Positions 12,580 through 22,822 of a stretch of 64,000 nt of DNA are shown piece by piece. The DNA lies in assembly GCA_022036555.1 (NCBI GenBank), contig CM039140.1, positions 1,612,001 to 1,676,000 of the forward strand. Direction: 5' to 3'. The position numbers and the translations under genes are program-made. How positions within the stretch are numbered: position 1 is the first letter of the stretch; each line of letters opens with the position of its first letter. The stretch is from Microstegium vimineum. Taxonomy: Eukaryota > Streptophyta > Magnoliopsida > Poales > Poaceae. The notes beneath the pieces were generated by a model, which saw nothing but the letters and a program-made list of their open reading frames with translations, was not told where the DNA came from and ran no database searches.

Positions 12580-13692
12580 GTGTCAAATAAACACGTGAAA
12601 TGTCCATTTTACCCTACAGTGGACCCTGTTTGTCAGCCACCCAAACCTTCTCTTCTCTTTCTCTCCCGGGCCTCATCGCCGATTCGTCGCGGCAGAGACA
12701 CCTCGCTGGCCATGGGCGCGTCGTCCTCTACCGGCAACCCGTCCCAGAGGCGCACGAGCAGCGGGAGCAAGAGACCCTCGCCTCCGCCGCCCTCTCCCTC
12801 CCGCTCCTCCGCGCCGCCTTCTCCCGCTCTGCCGCCAACGCACTGTCGGATGCCCTCGCCCCGCCGCCCGCCTCCTTCAATCTGCCCGGATCCCCGCACC
12901 CCGGCTCCTGCATCTCCCTCCCCCTCCGCGAGCTCCTCGCGCTGGCCTGCCGTCGAGGCTGCGCCTTCTCCGCTTACAGTGGCAGCGGCCTACGGCGTGC
13001 GGACCAGTGTCAGCAGCAGCGGCGGCGGCGGCGGACGAGCGCACGCAGCAGCGGCCTACGGCGTGCCGGCAAGCGCACGGCCACCAACGTGCGCACCAGC
13101 GGCGGCCCTTGGCGTGCGGTCCAGCGCGCAGCCAACGGCGCCGCGGCAGCCGGCAAGCATGCGCCCAGCGGCGGACGGGCGAGCCCGCGCAGCAGCAGCG
13201 GCCAGCGAGCTCGCAGAGGACGGCGAGCGCTCGACCACCAACGTGCGCACTAGCGGCGGCCCTTGGCGTGCTGTCCAGCGCGCGGCCAGCAGCGCCACGA
13301 CAGCCGGCGAGCATGTGCCCAGCGGCGGACGAGCGAGCCCGCGCAACAGCAGCAGCCAGCGAGCTCGCGGCGGGCGCAGCCGCGGCGGACGGCGAGCGCT
13401 CGGCCAGTGGGCGGGTGAGCGCGCGCAGCAGCGGCGTGGCCGAGCGGGGCGAGCACGGCGGCATGCTCAGCAACGGCATGCCGCGGCCTGTGTCAGCCAT
13501 CTCCAAGAAGGCGTCCCTGAAGTCGCGAAGGCTGGGTTCCGCGCAGCGCGCGGTGAGCGTGTCCACGAGCTCGGCGCAGGCGAGGCCGAGCAGGAAGTGG
13601 TCGTCGTCGGAGACCACCTTGCGAACGCCGTGGAGGTGGATGGTCTCGTGACGGAGGCATGTGACGACTGCGTCACCGACTGCCCGCCGTGA
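12580..13692 (+). CDS. Chimeric open frame inside the Pack-MULE-like element
   Basis: A 370-codon frame begins just inside the left TIR and crosses most of the cargo. The product is Ser/Pro/Ala/Arg-rich with no recognised domain. On the opposite strand 13470-13700 gives a more protein-like segment (DDDHFLLGLACAELVDTL, then LRDFRDAFLEMADTG), suggesting at least part of the cargo came from a real gene captured in antisense. I cannot name the donor. The frame may be only a by-product of high GC content. Confidence 0.2.
   Translation: MSNKHVKCPFYPTVDPVCQPPKPSLLFLSRASSPIRRGRDTSLAMGASSSTGNPSQRRTSSGSKRPSPPPPSPSRSSAPPSPALPPTHCRMPSPRRPPPSICPDPRTPAPASPSPSASSSRWPAVEAAPSPLTVAAAYGVRTSVSSSGGGGGRAHAAAAYGVPASARPPTCAPAAALGVRSSAQPTAPRQPASMRPAADGRARAAAAASELAEDGERSTTNVRTSGGPWRAVQRAASSATTAGEHVPSGGRASPRNSSSQRARGGRSRGGRRALGQWAGERAQQRRGRAGRARRHAQQRHAAACVSHLQEGVPEVAKAGFRAARGERVHELGAGEAEQEVVVVGDHLANAVEVDGLVTEACDDCVTDCPP
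13081..13400. repeat. 154-bp tandem repeat in the cargo (about two copies)
   Basis: CCACCAACGTGCGCAC occurs at 13081 and again at 13235, with the following ~150 bp conserved (CAGCGGCGGCCCTTGGCGTG, GGCGGACG(G/A)GCGAGCCCGCGCA). The period of 154 is not a multiple of three, so the copies are read in different frames. Confidence 0.8.
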
Positions 13693-14369
13693 AAGTGTGA
13701 GTGTGCTAGTACTAGTATGGAATGGATGAAGCAAGAAGAAGCAGCAGCACCGGTGTGAGTTCTTTGCCATGGGCAAAATTGACCACTACAGTGGCCGGTC
13801 CCACACGTAAGGCCTAGCAAACGGCGGAAAACAAACAACACACAGACGGAATGGCAAGGCTGACAAAAAAATTCAAACCGGTGTTACCTGTGTGCGGCCA
13901 TCTTTTTTAATGGCTTCAGTGTAATTGCGATCTTTCTTAATGGCACTCATGTAAAAGACTCAAAAATTTTGGGCCAAATTTCATAATAGCCCGTTTGGAT
14001 GTAGATATTCAGGGCTTGGAATTGGAATTGGCATTGAATATCTCTGAATACAGCTGTTTGGATGGTTTGAAATTGGGAATTGGTATTCATCTTCAATGCC
14101 AACCGGTATTCAATAAGCCTGTGCTCTCTCATCTCCAATACGAAGCTCTCCCCCTCTGTATTGGCTGGAATTAACTCATCCTCAAGACTCCTCCGACTCG
14201 GTCGGCCTGCTGCTCCACTCCTCCCGGTGCCGCAAGCCCATCCATGGCCGGCGGCGGACCTCCCCATCTTGTTCCCCATGGCCGGCAGTGCACCTCCCCT
14301 TCTTCCCTATTGTCGCCCTGCTGCTCCTCTCCTCCCGGCGGCCCGAGCCCATCCATGGCCGGCGTCGGA

Positions 14370-14374
14370 TCTCC
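14370..14374 (+). repeat. Left TSD of solo LTR (TCTCC)
   Basis: TCTCC directly precedes TGTAACACCCG and matches the five bases after the other end at 18012-18016. Confidence 0.9.
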
Positions 14375-17300
14375 TGTAACACCCGAAAATTTTGAATTTT
14401 GAAAATAGATTGAATTTGTTTTAATTTGAATTTCGTGCTCATGAAAATATAGGAAACTAAAAACTTTTTATCAAATTAAAAGCAACCTAGGGTTTGGCAA
14501 AGTGTTTGTGCATCCATGCCTTTACATTGTTTTATCTTGTTGGTTGGTTTTTACAAAAGCAAAAAGGAATTTTAAAATGTTTCGAAAATGCTTTTGGAAA
14601 ATAAAACAAAGAGGAAAAAAGAATAAAAAAACATCCCTTCTCTCCATCCGGCCCAGTCGGCCTGCCCCTCTCCCCAGCCCACGCGCTCTCTCTCCTCTCC
14701 TTGGGCCGCACCAGGCCGGCCCAGCCGCGGGAGAGCAAGCCCCTCCCTTCCTCCTTGTTTCGCTGACACTGCGGACCCGCGCGTCAGCGCCTTCCTTTCC
14801 CCTCTCTTCTCTATGACAGCCCGACCCCGCTTGTCATCCCCCTCCTTCAGTCGTCCCCAACCGGGACTCTGCCGAAGCAGAGTCCGTTCCAGCTCCGACG
14901 CCGCCTTGGCGTGCGGGCCACGCCGGGACTCCTTCTCCTCCCGGCCCTTTAAATAGCGGCCACGCCCCCTTTGTTCTCCCCAACCGAAGTCGTGCCGCCT
15001 TGCCTTGTCTCACCTCGAGTTCCAGCGGCGGCCGTCGCATCTTGCCGAGAAGCCACCACCAAGAAGCTTGGTTCCTTGCTCGCCGTAGCAGTAAGATCCG
15101 CACCGAGCCTTGCATCATCCTTGCGAAGTCGTAAGCGGCGTTTTCCGCTCCCGTCAGTGCCCTCTGCTCGCTCTCCGAGCTCTCCCAACGAACACAGACC
15201 GCCGCCATCCGCCCCCTTCCGTGGCCGACCGCCACCGTGCATCCCCGACCTCCGTTTTAGCTCTCGGTGAGTCCGCGCCCTGTGCCCTTAATTTCTCTCC
15301 CTGTGTGCTCTAGCCATGTCGTCGTCGTTCTCAGAGAGTCCGCGGCCGCGGTCGTACGTCGCCAGCCGCCTCCGGCCTCTCTCTGCTCGCGCGAAGTCCG
15401 CAGATGAGCTCGCGCTCTCTCCCTCGTTCTCCCGAACCTCTCGGTTCGTTGTTTGGTGGCCTGAGAGCCCCTAACGCCTTGCGCCGCCGACCTCCACGCC
15501 GAAGTCATGGCGAACCGCCGCGCCGGCTCTAAACCCGGCCGACGCCTCCTCTTTCTCCCTCTGTCTTTCACTCTCCACCGCTCGATCTGAGTCCAAGGGT
15601 CCAAATTAGATCACTTAAGGGATATACCCCTTCGGTCCATCATGGACTATGGACCTAGTCCACTGGTGCCACGCCAGCAGGTCCATCGTGGACCAGCCCG
15701 TCCGAGCAAGCCACGTGGCGCACACGTGGGCGATGACCAAGTCAACAGCCGGCCACCCCCTCTTTCCTCTCCCCTTCTATCTAATCCGTCCGATCATGGA
15801 TCAACGGATGAGATTAGAAGATACCCCTTCGAGGGGAATTTTGCTAAAGAGACCCCCAACTTTTACTGTCTCAACCCGCCGTCCAAAGGCGCCATCCCCG
15901 AATACACCTTCACTGCTGGAAAGCGTAATCTCCGTCGGATTTGTTTTATTTCAAAATAAAAGGAAAATCTTTATTTACAAAATCGCCACCGAATTTGAAA
16001 ACCCTGTAACTCCCTCGTTTCAAATCCGTTTTGGCCCAAACAAGTTGCGTTAGATCCGTAATTTCAATATCTATCTAATGGTACAGTTTTCATCTATGTT
16101 AAAGTCTTTTGAAAATCAAAGTAAATTAATTCTTTAATGTTTTAATCTTGCCCTCTTCAAAATCTTGTTTAATATATAAATCTCTCGTTCTAGATCCGTT
16201 TTGTCCCGTTCGAGTTGCGTTGGTTTCGTAACGATAAGATCTACCTGGTAGTAACAGTAATAACTATGTTTTATTCTTTCAAAGAAAATGATAATTGATT
16301 AATCTATAAGCAATGGTTTTCCAATTAAAACAAATTAGGGTTTCCACCTCGGCTTTTCATAAAATAATATATACCTAGTTTAATCTTGTTTTCCAAGAAA
16401 ATATAATGTGAATTAATTCAGTTTGGGTATTTCTCTGAAGTATCCATTACATGCTTTTTATATAGATAAAATAAATGAAGCCTAGTTTCTTTTTAAAAGC
16501 TAATCTTTCGGTAGCCGTTTCTTTTCCGCTATAGATCCGATTAGCGTGGTTCTCGCGTCTGTGTGATCGTAGAAAGACGTAGTTTTCTTTTAAAGCTCTT
16601 TTCATTGATTGGTGTATTATTCTAAATAGATCTATTGTATGTTATGCATGTTTGTTCAGCTGCTTGTGTGGTGTTACGATCTTGTCCAGTCGGTGAGTGT
16701 TACGTGGAGATCAAGAAGAAGCCATCTGAAGTTTGAGAATCAGTTGAAGAAAGGATCTAAGCATTTAAGGCAAGTATAGCATGGGATCTTCCTTGATACC
16801 TATACACTTTAATGTCACTTAATTCATATCCTTTTGTCTACCTTGATTCCCATAAGGATTACCTAGATTTGATATCCTGTACCTTGTCACCTTTGAGGGT
16901 TTGCATGTGGGTAGTTTATGCTAGTGCTCATAAAGAGTAACCATGATCTTGTAACTTGACTAATGATATATGCAATAACGATAAAAGATGACTTTTTAGC
17001 AACGTGAACTATAGGTGGAACATCAGGAACTCACACCTGTGTTCTCACTCATAGGGATATTTCTGTAAGAGATTACCCCGAGAAAACAGTACTACCATAA
17101 GCTAATGGGCTCTGGCTTGACTCAGTATTAGACTTTTGCTAGTTTGTGGCAACTTACCTGAGAGGGCGCAAGAAGGGCTCTGAGAAAGTGGGGACTTGGT
17201 CTGCCAGAAGGTGCACTGCGATGACTTCTGGGAGGGGAGTTCTTACGATCTCGTTAAAGAAAACTTGTAGCGGGTTGTTACCTATTAGTGGAATCTGTGA

Positions 17301-18011
17301 ACGGTCTCGTAGTGAACCCTGCCGGCCTACCTTGGAAGTGGGTTAAGAGGGTCGCGTCCTCGGGCGAAAGGGCAATTCACGACTTATGGGTAAAGATGTA
17401 CACCTCTGCGCAGAGTTAAAAACTATCATGATAGCCGTGCTCACGGTTACGAGTGGCTTGGGCTCCTTATTGTGTGATGTCCTTATGTCATGGCTCATCA
17501 GTTGTTATTTGTTATTGATTATTGTGACTTGTTCATATAAGCATTATATCTTGTTCACCTGATCATGTGGTTATTTGGGCTTATGTTGAACTAGATGCTA
17601 CTCAACTGCTAAAACTATGATTCACTTAAAAGTTGATGCAGTTAAACCCGTGTCTATCCTTTTTGAGCCTCATGAACCCCATGTTATCTTTTTGAGTACG
17701 ACATGTACTTACGCTTGCTTTATTTTCAATACTTGGATAAAAATCCCGGATGGGTACCAGTTTGCAAGAGTTGAAAGAGATAGGCTTGTGATCAACCAGT
17801 CAGTTGGTCCCTGTGGAAGTGGAGTCTTCACCCGAAGTTCGGAGTCATCTTTCCGCTTTTTTCTGTGCTAAGGTTATCCTTTGACCTTATATGTTATATA
17901 TTTAAGTATTATCTTTTGATGCTACCTTAATTTGTGGCTATGTGTGAGATTTGACTTCTTGGGCTCACATATGTTGTATATCTGGTTTTGTCCTTAAAAC
18001 CGGGTGCAACA
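14375..18011. mobile_element. Solo LTR of a long-LTR retrotransposon (probably Ty3/gypsy)
   Basis: The 3,637-bp insertion starts TGTAACACCCG and ends CGGGTGCAACA, i.e. TG...CA with short inverted ends, and is flanked by exact TCTCC duplications. It has no gag-pol reading frame, no internal direct repeat and no primer-binding site, as expected after LTR-LTR recombination. A TATA-like CTTTAAATAG near 14947 sits upstream of a GC-rich leader and may be the LTR promoter. Multi-kilobase LTRs beginning TGTAACACCC are usual for Tekay/Del-type grass elements; that clade assignment is inference. Confidence 0.88.
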
Positions 18012-18016
18012 TCTCC
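18012..18016 (+). repeat. Right TSD of solo LTR (TCTCC)
   Basis: Exact copy of 14370-14374 directly after the terminal CA of the LTR. Confidence 0.9.
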
Positions 18017-18619
18017 TCGTCTTCTTCCCCATGGCCGGCGACGAATCTCCCCTTCCTCTTCCCCGTGGTCAGCGCCCGAGACGAGGCCAAGGCCGAGGCC
18101 GCCTCCACGCTGGAGCTTGTCGCGGCAGAGGCCGGGGCCGACTCCGCCTCTGCACACTCCTCCACGCTCGCGCCCGAGCTCGCCGCAGTCGAGGTCGGTG
18201 CCGCCTCAGCCCACCCCTCTGCGCGCGAGTTCGTCGCAGCCGGGGCCGCCTCCGCCTCCGCCTCCCCTTGCGCGGTCGAAGCCGGGGCCGAGGTCGGGGC
18301 CAGGGCCGCCTCCGCCTCCCACTACAGTCCGGCGACTGCGCTCGAGGCCGAGGCCACCTCCGTCTGTGCCCAGGTTGTCGTGCTAGTGCTAGCGGTGGGG
18401 ATTGTGACCGATTGGGGAAGAAGACAATGAATTCCTCGAGGTGTACATCCAAACAGAAAATGATATTTGATAGGTCATTCGATTCAGCTAGAAAATTCTA
18501 TCTACATCAAACATCAGATTTGGTATTCAGTCCGTTTCCAATACTAGCTGATTTGGTATTGGTACCAATTCAATTCCAGAGTCATCAATATCTACATCCA
18601 AACGGACCCTAAGACTATT

Positions 18620-19010
18620 CGGACTACCCGCCGGACCCGTCACTGGTTGCACAGAACGCAATGGTCTTGGTGGGGCCAGTTTCTTAGATACAATTTGTCT
18701 ATCGTTAGGATCTTGTTTTGTACAAGAATCCAAACAAAGATTTTGCATTTGTTTTAGGTATGTACATTCCAAATAAGATTTAGGCGGATCTGCGGTATGC
18801 TGATCAAGTTGAGTAAATGTCATATCGTGGCTACTTCCAAATAATGGAGTCCCGTATTCCAGTCTACAGCTGGATGTTCCATACCCTGAGCCCTCTAAGT
18901 GAGTGGCTATTTTGATCTTGCCTCTGAGCAAGCGAATCCAATGGAGCTCTTGCTGAACCGTTCTATTTTTCCTCTTAACAAGTTTGAAGAGGTGTGGCAC
19001 GAGGTTTTTG
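18620..19010 (-). pseudogene. Unidentified gene fragment
   Basis: The minus strand is open and protein-like through this interval (HWIRLLRGKIKIATHLEG, GTSSCRLEYGTPLFGS, KSYLECTYLKQMQNLCLDSC), with balanced composition unlike the neighbouring transposon frames. No start codon lies in frame, and on its 3' side the frame runs straight into the TIR of the split transposon. It may be an internal exon of a broken gene, possibly downstream of the minus-strand 5' exon at 19514-19790. I do not recognise the family. Confidence 0.35.
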
Positions 19011-19513
19011 GGAGCTTCACCATCCAGCCAACTATGATATCAAAACTGTGCTCAATCATCATATGTAATAGAAATTTTACCTTCATTTTAGTTAATTCTC
19101 CGTGTGATGTTAATGGGTAGTTTTCGGCAATTGGTAGTTTTCATGCTAGGTATAGGCTCTAGTGATGAGCAAATCCTGGGTCCACCACTCCATACCATCA
19201 GACAACAAAAGTGAATAAAGCATTTAACATACAATTTATATGGTATTTCAGTTCCACACTTAATTGTACATTACATGAAATGAAACATGAAGCGAGGAGC
19301 GATACAAATAAAGGTTTGACTCATCCTCACATCTCATATCTTCATCAACAATAGCACCATGGCTAGTAAAGGTACATGGGCGTACACATGTAGAGCCAAT
19401 AATTTTTGCAAAATAAATAGTAGAAGTTGAGCAGGCATCAAATAGCCGAAATAGCTTGAGAGGTTAGAGTTTGGGAACTCGGTTTCGCACAGCAGACAGG
19501 GGGGCGGGAATAC

Positions 19514-19790
19514 CTTCTGGGCGCTCTTCGCCGGAGAAGAGATCGGCGAAGGCCTCGGCACCTGGCGTAGGGGAGCGGCGGTAGCCTACCCAGTCGTCGC
19601 AGACAGAGAGAGGGCGCACGCGGTGTGAAGGTGAAGGATGCAGCGGCGGCGGCTGCCGCCCAACTAGGACCCGATCTGTGAAGAGGGAGGATCGACTTGG
19701 ACTGAGGCACTGTCGGCGTTGCGACTTGTGAGTTAAGCGGCGGCCGGCGGCCAGTGTCGGCGAACGGACGAGAGGAGGGGACGAGAACGA
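19514..19790 (-). other. Probable 5' exon and promoter region of a minus-strand gene, copy A
   Basis: GC-rich, transcript-like segment on the minus strand ending at a clean splice donor (GCCCAGAAG|GTATTCC, boundary at 19514). Copy B is conserved at 24769. One frame reads VCDDWVGYRRSPTPGAEAF ahead of the donor, but no in-frame ATG precedes it, so this may be a 5' UTR exon. Downstream exons would lie left of the duplication; the fragment at 18620-19010 is a candidate. Confidence 0.4.
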
Positions 19791-20148
19791 GGGAGTGGGG
19801 GACGGATGGGCTTGGGCTTCAGATAGAATTTTCTTTATTTACTTCTAGCTAAAGCCCAACCGGTCTACGCGTGCTGTGGGCCTGTGGCATAACGAAAACA
19901 GTTAAAGCCGTTTCTGAGCCTGCTTTAGCTATAGAACGAACGATATCAACATAAAAAAATTAGGATAATAATTCGGGTACTGATATTATCACAGCTAACT
20001 AGCTAAGGATGGTCAGCATGCATACACGAGTGATACATGCCTGCAAATCTATGACAAGCAATTGTATCATGTACTTATAACTGAGAAGAATACATAAACT
20101 GGACAACGAAAAAATAGGACAACGAAGAAACTGGACAATGATGAAATT

Positions 20149-20256
20149 GTTTGACTGATCGTTTTTGTGGCTGATAAGTCGGTTGATATTATTTTTGGTT
20201 GTTTTGTTATACGATAAAAACATTATATCATGGCTGATAAGCCAAGCAAACAATAC
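20149..20256. mobile_element. Short palindromic MITE (GGCTGATAAGCC family), copy 1
   Basis: Inverted ends GTTTGACTGATCGTTTTTGTGG and TGGCTGATAAGCCAAGCAAAC surround a core with TTTTTGGTTGTTTTGTTATACGATAAAAACA. Further copies lie at 34074-34242 and 38938-39050. Unit B lacks this copy, which dates its insertion after the duplication or its loss from B. Confidence 0.6.
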
Positions 20257-20269
20257 GACTAGTAAACTA

Positions 20270-21646
20270 AATTATACTGAAACTTTTGAATACGTGAATC
20301 ACGATGAGTTCAGTTACTTAAACTCAAACTAAATTAATGAAAACGCCCTTTGAAAAATCAAAAGAATGAAGACAATAGATCATCATATAAACCACCCTTG
20401 AATAAAAACACTAAGGATCCAAATGAACGAGAAGATATAGCCCACGATGACAAGCCAGCCCACGACACACAAGCAGAGCACACAAAAAAGAATCGACTGA
20501 CGCATGTAAAAAAAACAGTCCATAGATAATTAGAAAATTTATTTTTTTATTATTCTAGTGTATATCTACATATACACCTATAATAATATAAAAAACCAAA
20601 AAAATTTGGCGTTGTGTTTTGAAGTTAAGGATTTTTCTTAGGTGTGCCAAGACATTAGTGTCTGTCTTGGATAGTTCATCTACATGAGAGCAACAATCCT
20701 TTCCATAGATGTTCTGTTTTTTTTATTAATTTTGTGATATGATTACAGTTGCAAAAATCCAGTTAATTATGATGTACGATACTACCTCTTTCCACACATG
20801 TTCTATATGTTCCATGGATTATTTATTTTGGGTTTTTTTCTCTATAATTCATTGGAGATCAAACTATTATCTTTTCATACTTTTGGTTAAATTTTTCCTT
20901 TACTAATTGTTGAAAGGATTAAGATGCCGAAGAGGAGGGGTGAATTAGGCTTTTCTAAATTTCTAAGCAAGAATTAAAACCTACTCTAAAAATCAATCAC
21001 CCCAAAGTGCCTACTAAGTGCGACAAAACTAGAGACACAAGAAAACAGACCCTAAAAGCAATTGTACTCAAGCAAGATCATTCATGATGGAAACAAGTGC
21101 AAAAAAAAAGGTAATGCTTGAAAGTAATTGTAAGAGGAGGAGGAAGTTGACACGGCGACGTTTTGATGAGGTATCGATGAAACTGATGAATATTAGAGAG
21201 AGAGAGAGCGCGCTACAGCGCGCGCGCACGACAAATCACAATGGCTTGATCCCAAGTATTATATATGTATATATATATTGATCTTTTTAATTTTTATTAT
21301 TGATTCTTACGACAGATTAAAGCAGCTGATGAGTATTGAATTCTCGATCGATCTTGGAAGAGCGAAACAAATATATATATATATAATTTTCTCAAAGACA
21401 ATATGAGATGGATATGATCAACGATTCAGTAGAGCTGATCATTTCCACACTCTACACACATAGGATCGATCGAGGCCTAGTTGGCTTCGTCAGTTATTTA
21501 AGTGACGCGCGAAAGAGAGTAGCAGGCTAATCGTCCATGTCGGAAATGAACAATCAGCTAGCCACTTTCATTTGTTTGTGGACGTACTGTACGTTCTAGC
21601 AAGTAGCTGAGCTACTTTTATTTATTTAGCAAGTAGCTGAGCTGAG
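20270..21646. other. Spacer 3' of BBI gene A
   Basis: AT-rich DNA with no coding sequence recognised. It includes a GA repeat followed by alternating CG (about 21193-21228) and short AT runs. The last ~150 bp upstream of 21647 should hold the 3' UTR of the minus-strand inhibitor gene. Confidence 0.4.
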
Positions 21647-22192
21647 CTAGTTGCTCTTACTGATCCATGGCGTGCACGTGGGGCCAGGATAGCCGTGGAA
21701 GACGTCAAGGCAACGGTAGCTAGGAGGGTCCGACCCGTCCACCAGCTTGCACTCTTCGCAGTTGCTCGAGCACGACTCCACCGTGTCGGCGCACCAGCAG
21801 AAGGGGATGTAGTCCCTGGTGCAGCCGGCGAGGTCGCAGCAGTCCCACGGCCTCGGCGTGCAGACCGGGGGCTCGAGCAGCCAGACGATATAGTCACGGC
21901 AGACGAAGCCGTCGCCGGCGGCCGACGCCACGCAGTCGTGGCAGTCAGGGGAGCACTTGTCCACCACGTCGTTGCAGCGATACCTCGACGGCCTGAAGTT
22001 CGGGTCCTTGGTAGTCCAGTCGCAGCACTCCCACGGCTTACCAGCAGCAACAGCGCTGCTGGGGAGACGAATCTCGTCGGTGTCGTCGCTGGCGGTGGCG
22101 GTGGCGGTGGCGCCGAAGCAGACAGCGACGGCAAGAAGGGCGACGACGAGCATCGTCGCCGGGATGACGAGGGGGCGGGTGCCCATGCCCAT
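21647..22192 (-). CDS. Bowman-Birk-type serine protease inhibitor, copy A
   Basis: Secreted Cys-rich inhibitor of 181 residues in a single exon. The N terminus (PATMLVVALLAVAVCFGATA) is a signal peptide. The mature part has two BBI-like halves: CCDWTTKDPNF...CNDVVDKCSPDCHDC and CCDLAGCTRDYIPFCWC...CSSNCEEC, then a C-terminal VFHGYPGPTC. The second half has a canonical-type loop with Arg as likely P1 (C-T-R-D-Y-I-P-F-C), suggesting trypsin inhibition, though Asp replaces the usual P1' Ser. The first half lacks a standard loop. TATATA near 22293-22298 and a CCAAT motif at 22310-22314 sit about 100 bp upstream on the coding strand. The paralogue in unit B is very similar. Likely role is defence or wound response, by family. 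Confidence 0.93.
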   Translation of the reverse strand: MGMGTRPLVIPATMLVVALLAVAVCFGATATATASDDTDEIRLPSSAVAAGKPWECCDWTTKDPNFRPSRYRCNDVVDKCSPDCHDCVASAAGDGFVCRDYIVWLLEPPVCTPRPWDCCDLAGCTRDYIPFCWCADTVESCSSNCEECKLVDGSDPPSYRCLDVFHGYPGPTCTPWISKSN

Positions 22193-22289
22193 GCCGCTGC
22201 TCTGCTTCCTTTCTGCGAGCTTGAGTTCCGAGATGAAGTTCAGTGCTACAGTAGCTGTTGCTGATGATTATTTTATTCGCAGGCGCGCG

Positions 22290-22316
22290 AAATATATAGA
22301 CCCATCCAGCCAATCA
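22290..22316 (-). promoter_or_regulatory. TATA and CCAAT elements of BBI copy A
   Basis: On the minus strand ATTGG is followed by TCTATATATTTCGCGC, about 100 bp before the start codon at 22192. The same arrangement is kept in copy B. Confidence 0.6.
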
Positions 22317-22822
22317 CAATGCGACGTGTGGCGCCTGTGGATATGCATGGACGTACGGGGAAAAAAAACGTGCCTGCACCTGCAAGCTAAGCATGTGTGG
22401 TCGACCTTTAATAATTTTCTACAGTATATAATAATATATATTGTACTTGCACATGTATAATTATCCTCTGAGACAGTTGCATATGTGGTCATCACTGGCC
22501 AGTCCTGCTTGTGTTGTGCCGTTGTGCACTCTCCGTCACCTACTAGATACTAGATGCATGCAAATGCAATGCACGAGCGGAAATAATAATATCACCACGC
22601 GCATGTGTCACGCCTCATCTGATCGAGACAAAAATACTAGTATTGCACAGGTAGGTAGCTATCTAGCACGTTTATCACTTGCATGTGGTCCAATGGCTAG
22701 CGCTCTCTCACCAATTTCATCTCCTCTTTCCTCATTTGCTCAGAGCTTTGCTGTCAGGGTGCTTGGTAGGCAGCACACACTAACAACTAGGACGACAGAG
22801 CTGTGTTTAATTAGTGTGCTTT

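Larger units (their letters stand above)
12439..13970. mobile_element. Mutator-like element with long TIRs and GC-rich cargo (Pack-MULE-like)
   Basis: The two ends are long inverted repeats of roughly 120-130 bp (12439-12572 and 13844-13970). Shared blocks include TTTTACA(C/T)GAGTG(T/C)CATTAA, GCAATTACACnGA, CGCACACAG(A/G)TAACACCGGT and CATTCCGTC. Long TIRs around 1.3 kb of unrelated GC-rich sequence without a transposase fit a non-autonomous MULE carrying captured gene DNA. Near-identical GGGCC(A)AAATTTC just outside each end (about 12400 and 13971) could be remnants of a target duplication, but the left copy lies some 25 bp out, so the exact termini are unsure. Confidence 0.75.
13989..18609. 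mobile_element. TIR DNA transposon carrying GC-rich sequence, split by a solo LTR
   Basis: The ends are inverted: CCGTTTGGATGTAGATATT at 13990 and its complement AATATCTACATCCAAACGG ending about 18606, with further similarity inward (GGAATTGGAATTGGCATT versus GGAATTGAATTGGTAcc on the other strand). Without the inserted LTR the element is about 1 kb. Its core (14190-14374 plus 18012-18450) is GC-rich with repeated CCATGGCCGGCG blocks and Ala-rich open frames, no transposase. The superfamily is unclear because I found no convincing TSD. Confidence 0.6.

Noticed and set aside
14834..15604. Several overlapping frames of 97-133 codons
   Set aside because: They lie inside the solo LTR in GC-rich leader sequence; no gag or pol similarity.
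17951..18612. Ala/Ser- and Arg-rich frames of 130-200 codons
   Set aside because: Low-complexity, open on both strands because of GC bias, and interrupted by the LTR and TIR boundaries.
21193..21230. GAGAGA / CGCGCG run as a regulatory island
   Set aside because: Simple microsatellite, partly repeated in unit B (27020-27060) as plain (GA)n; no further signal.
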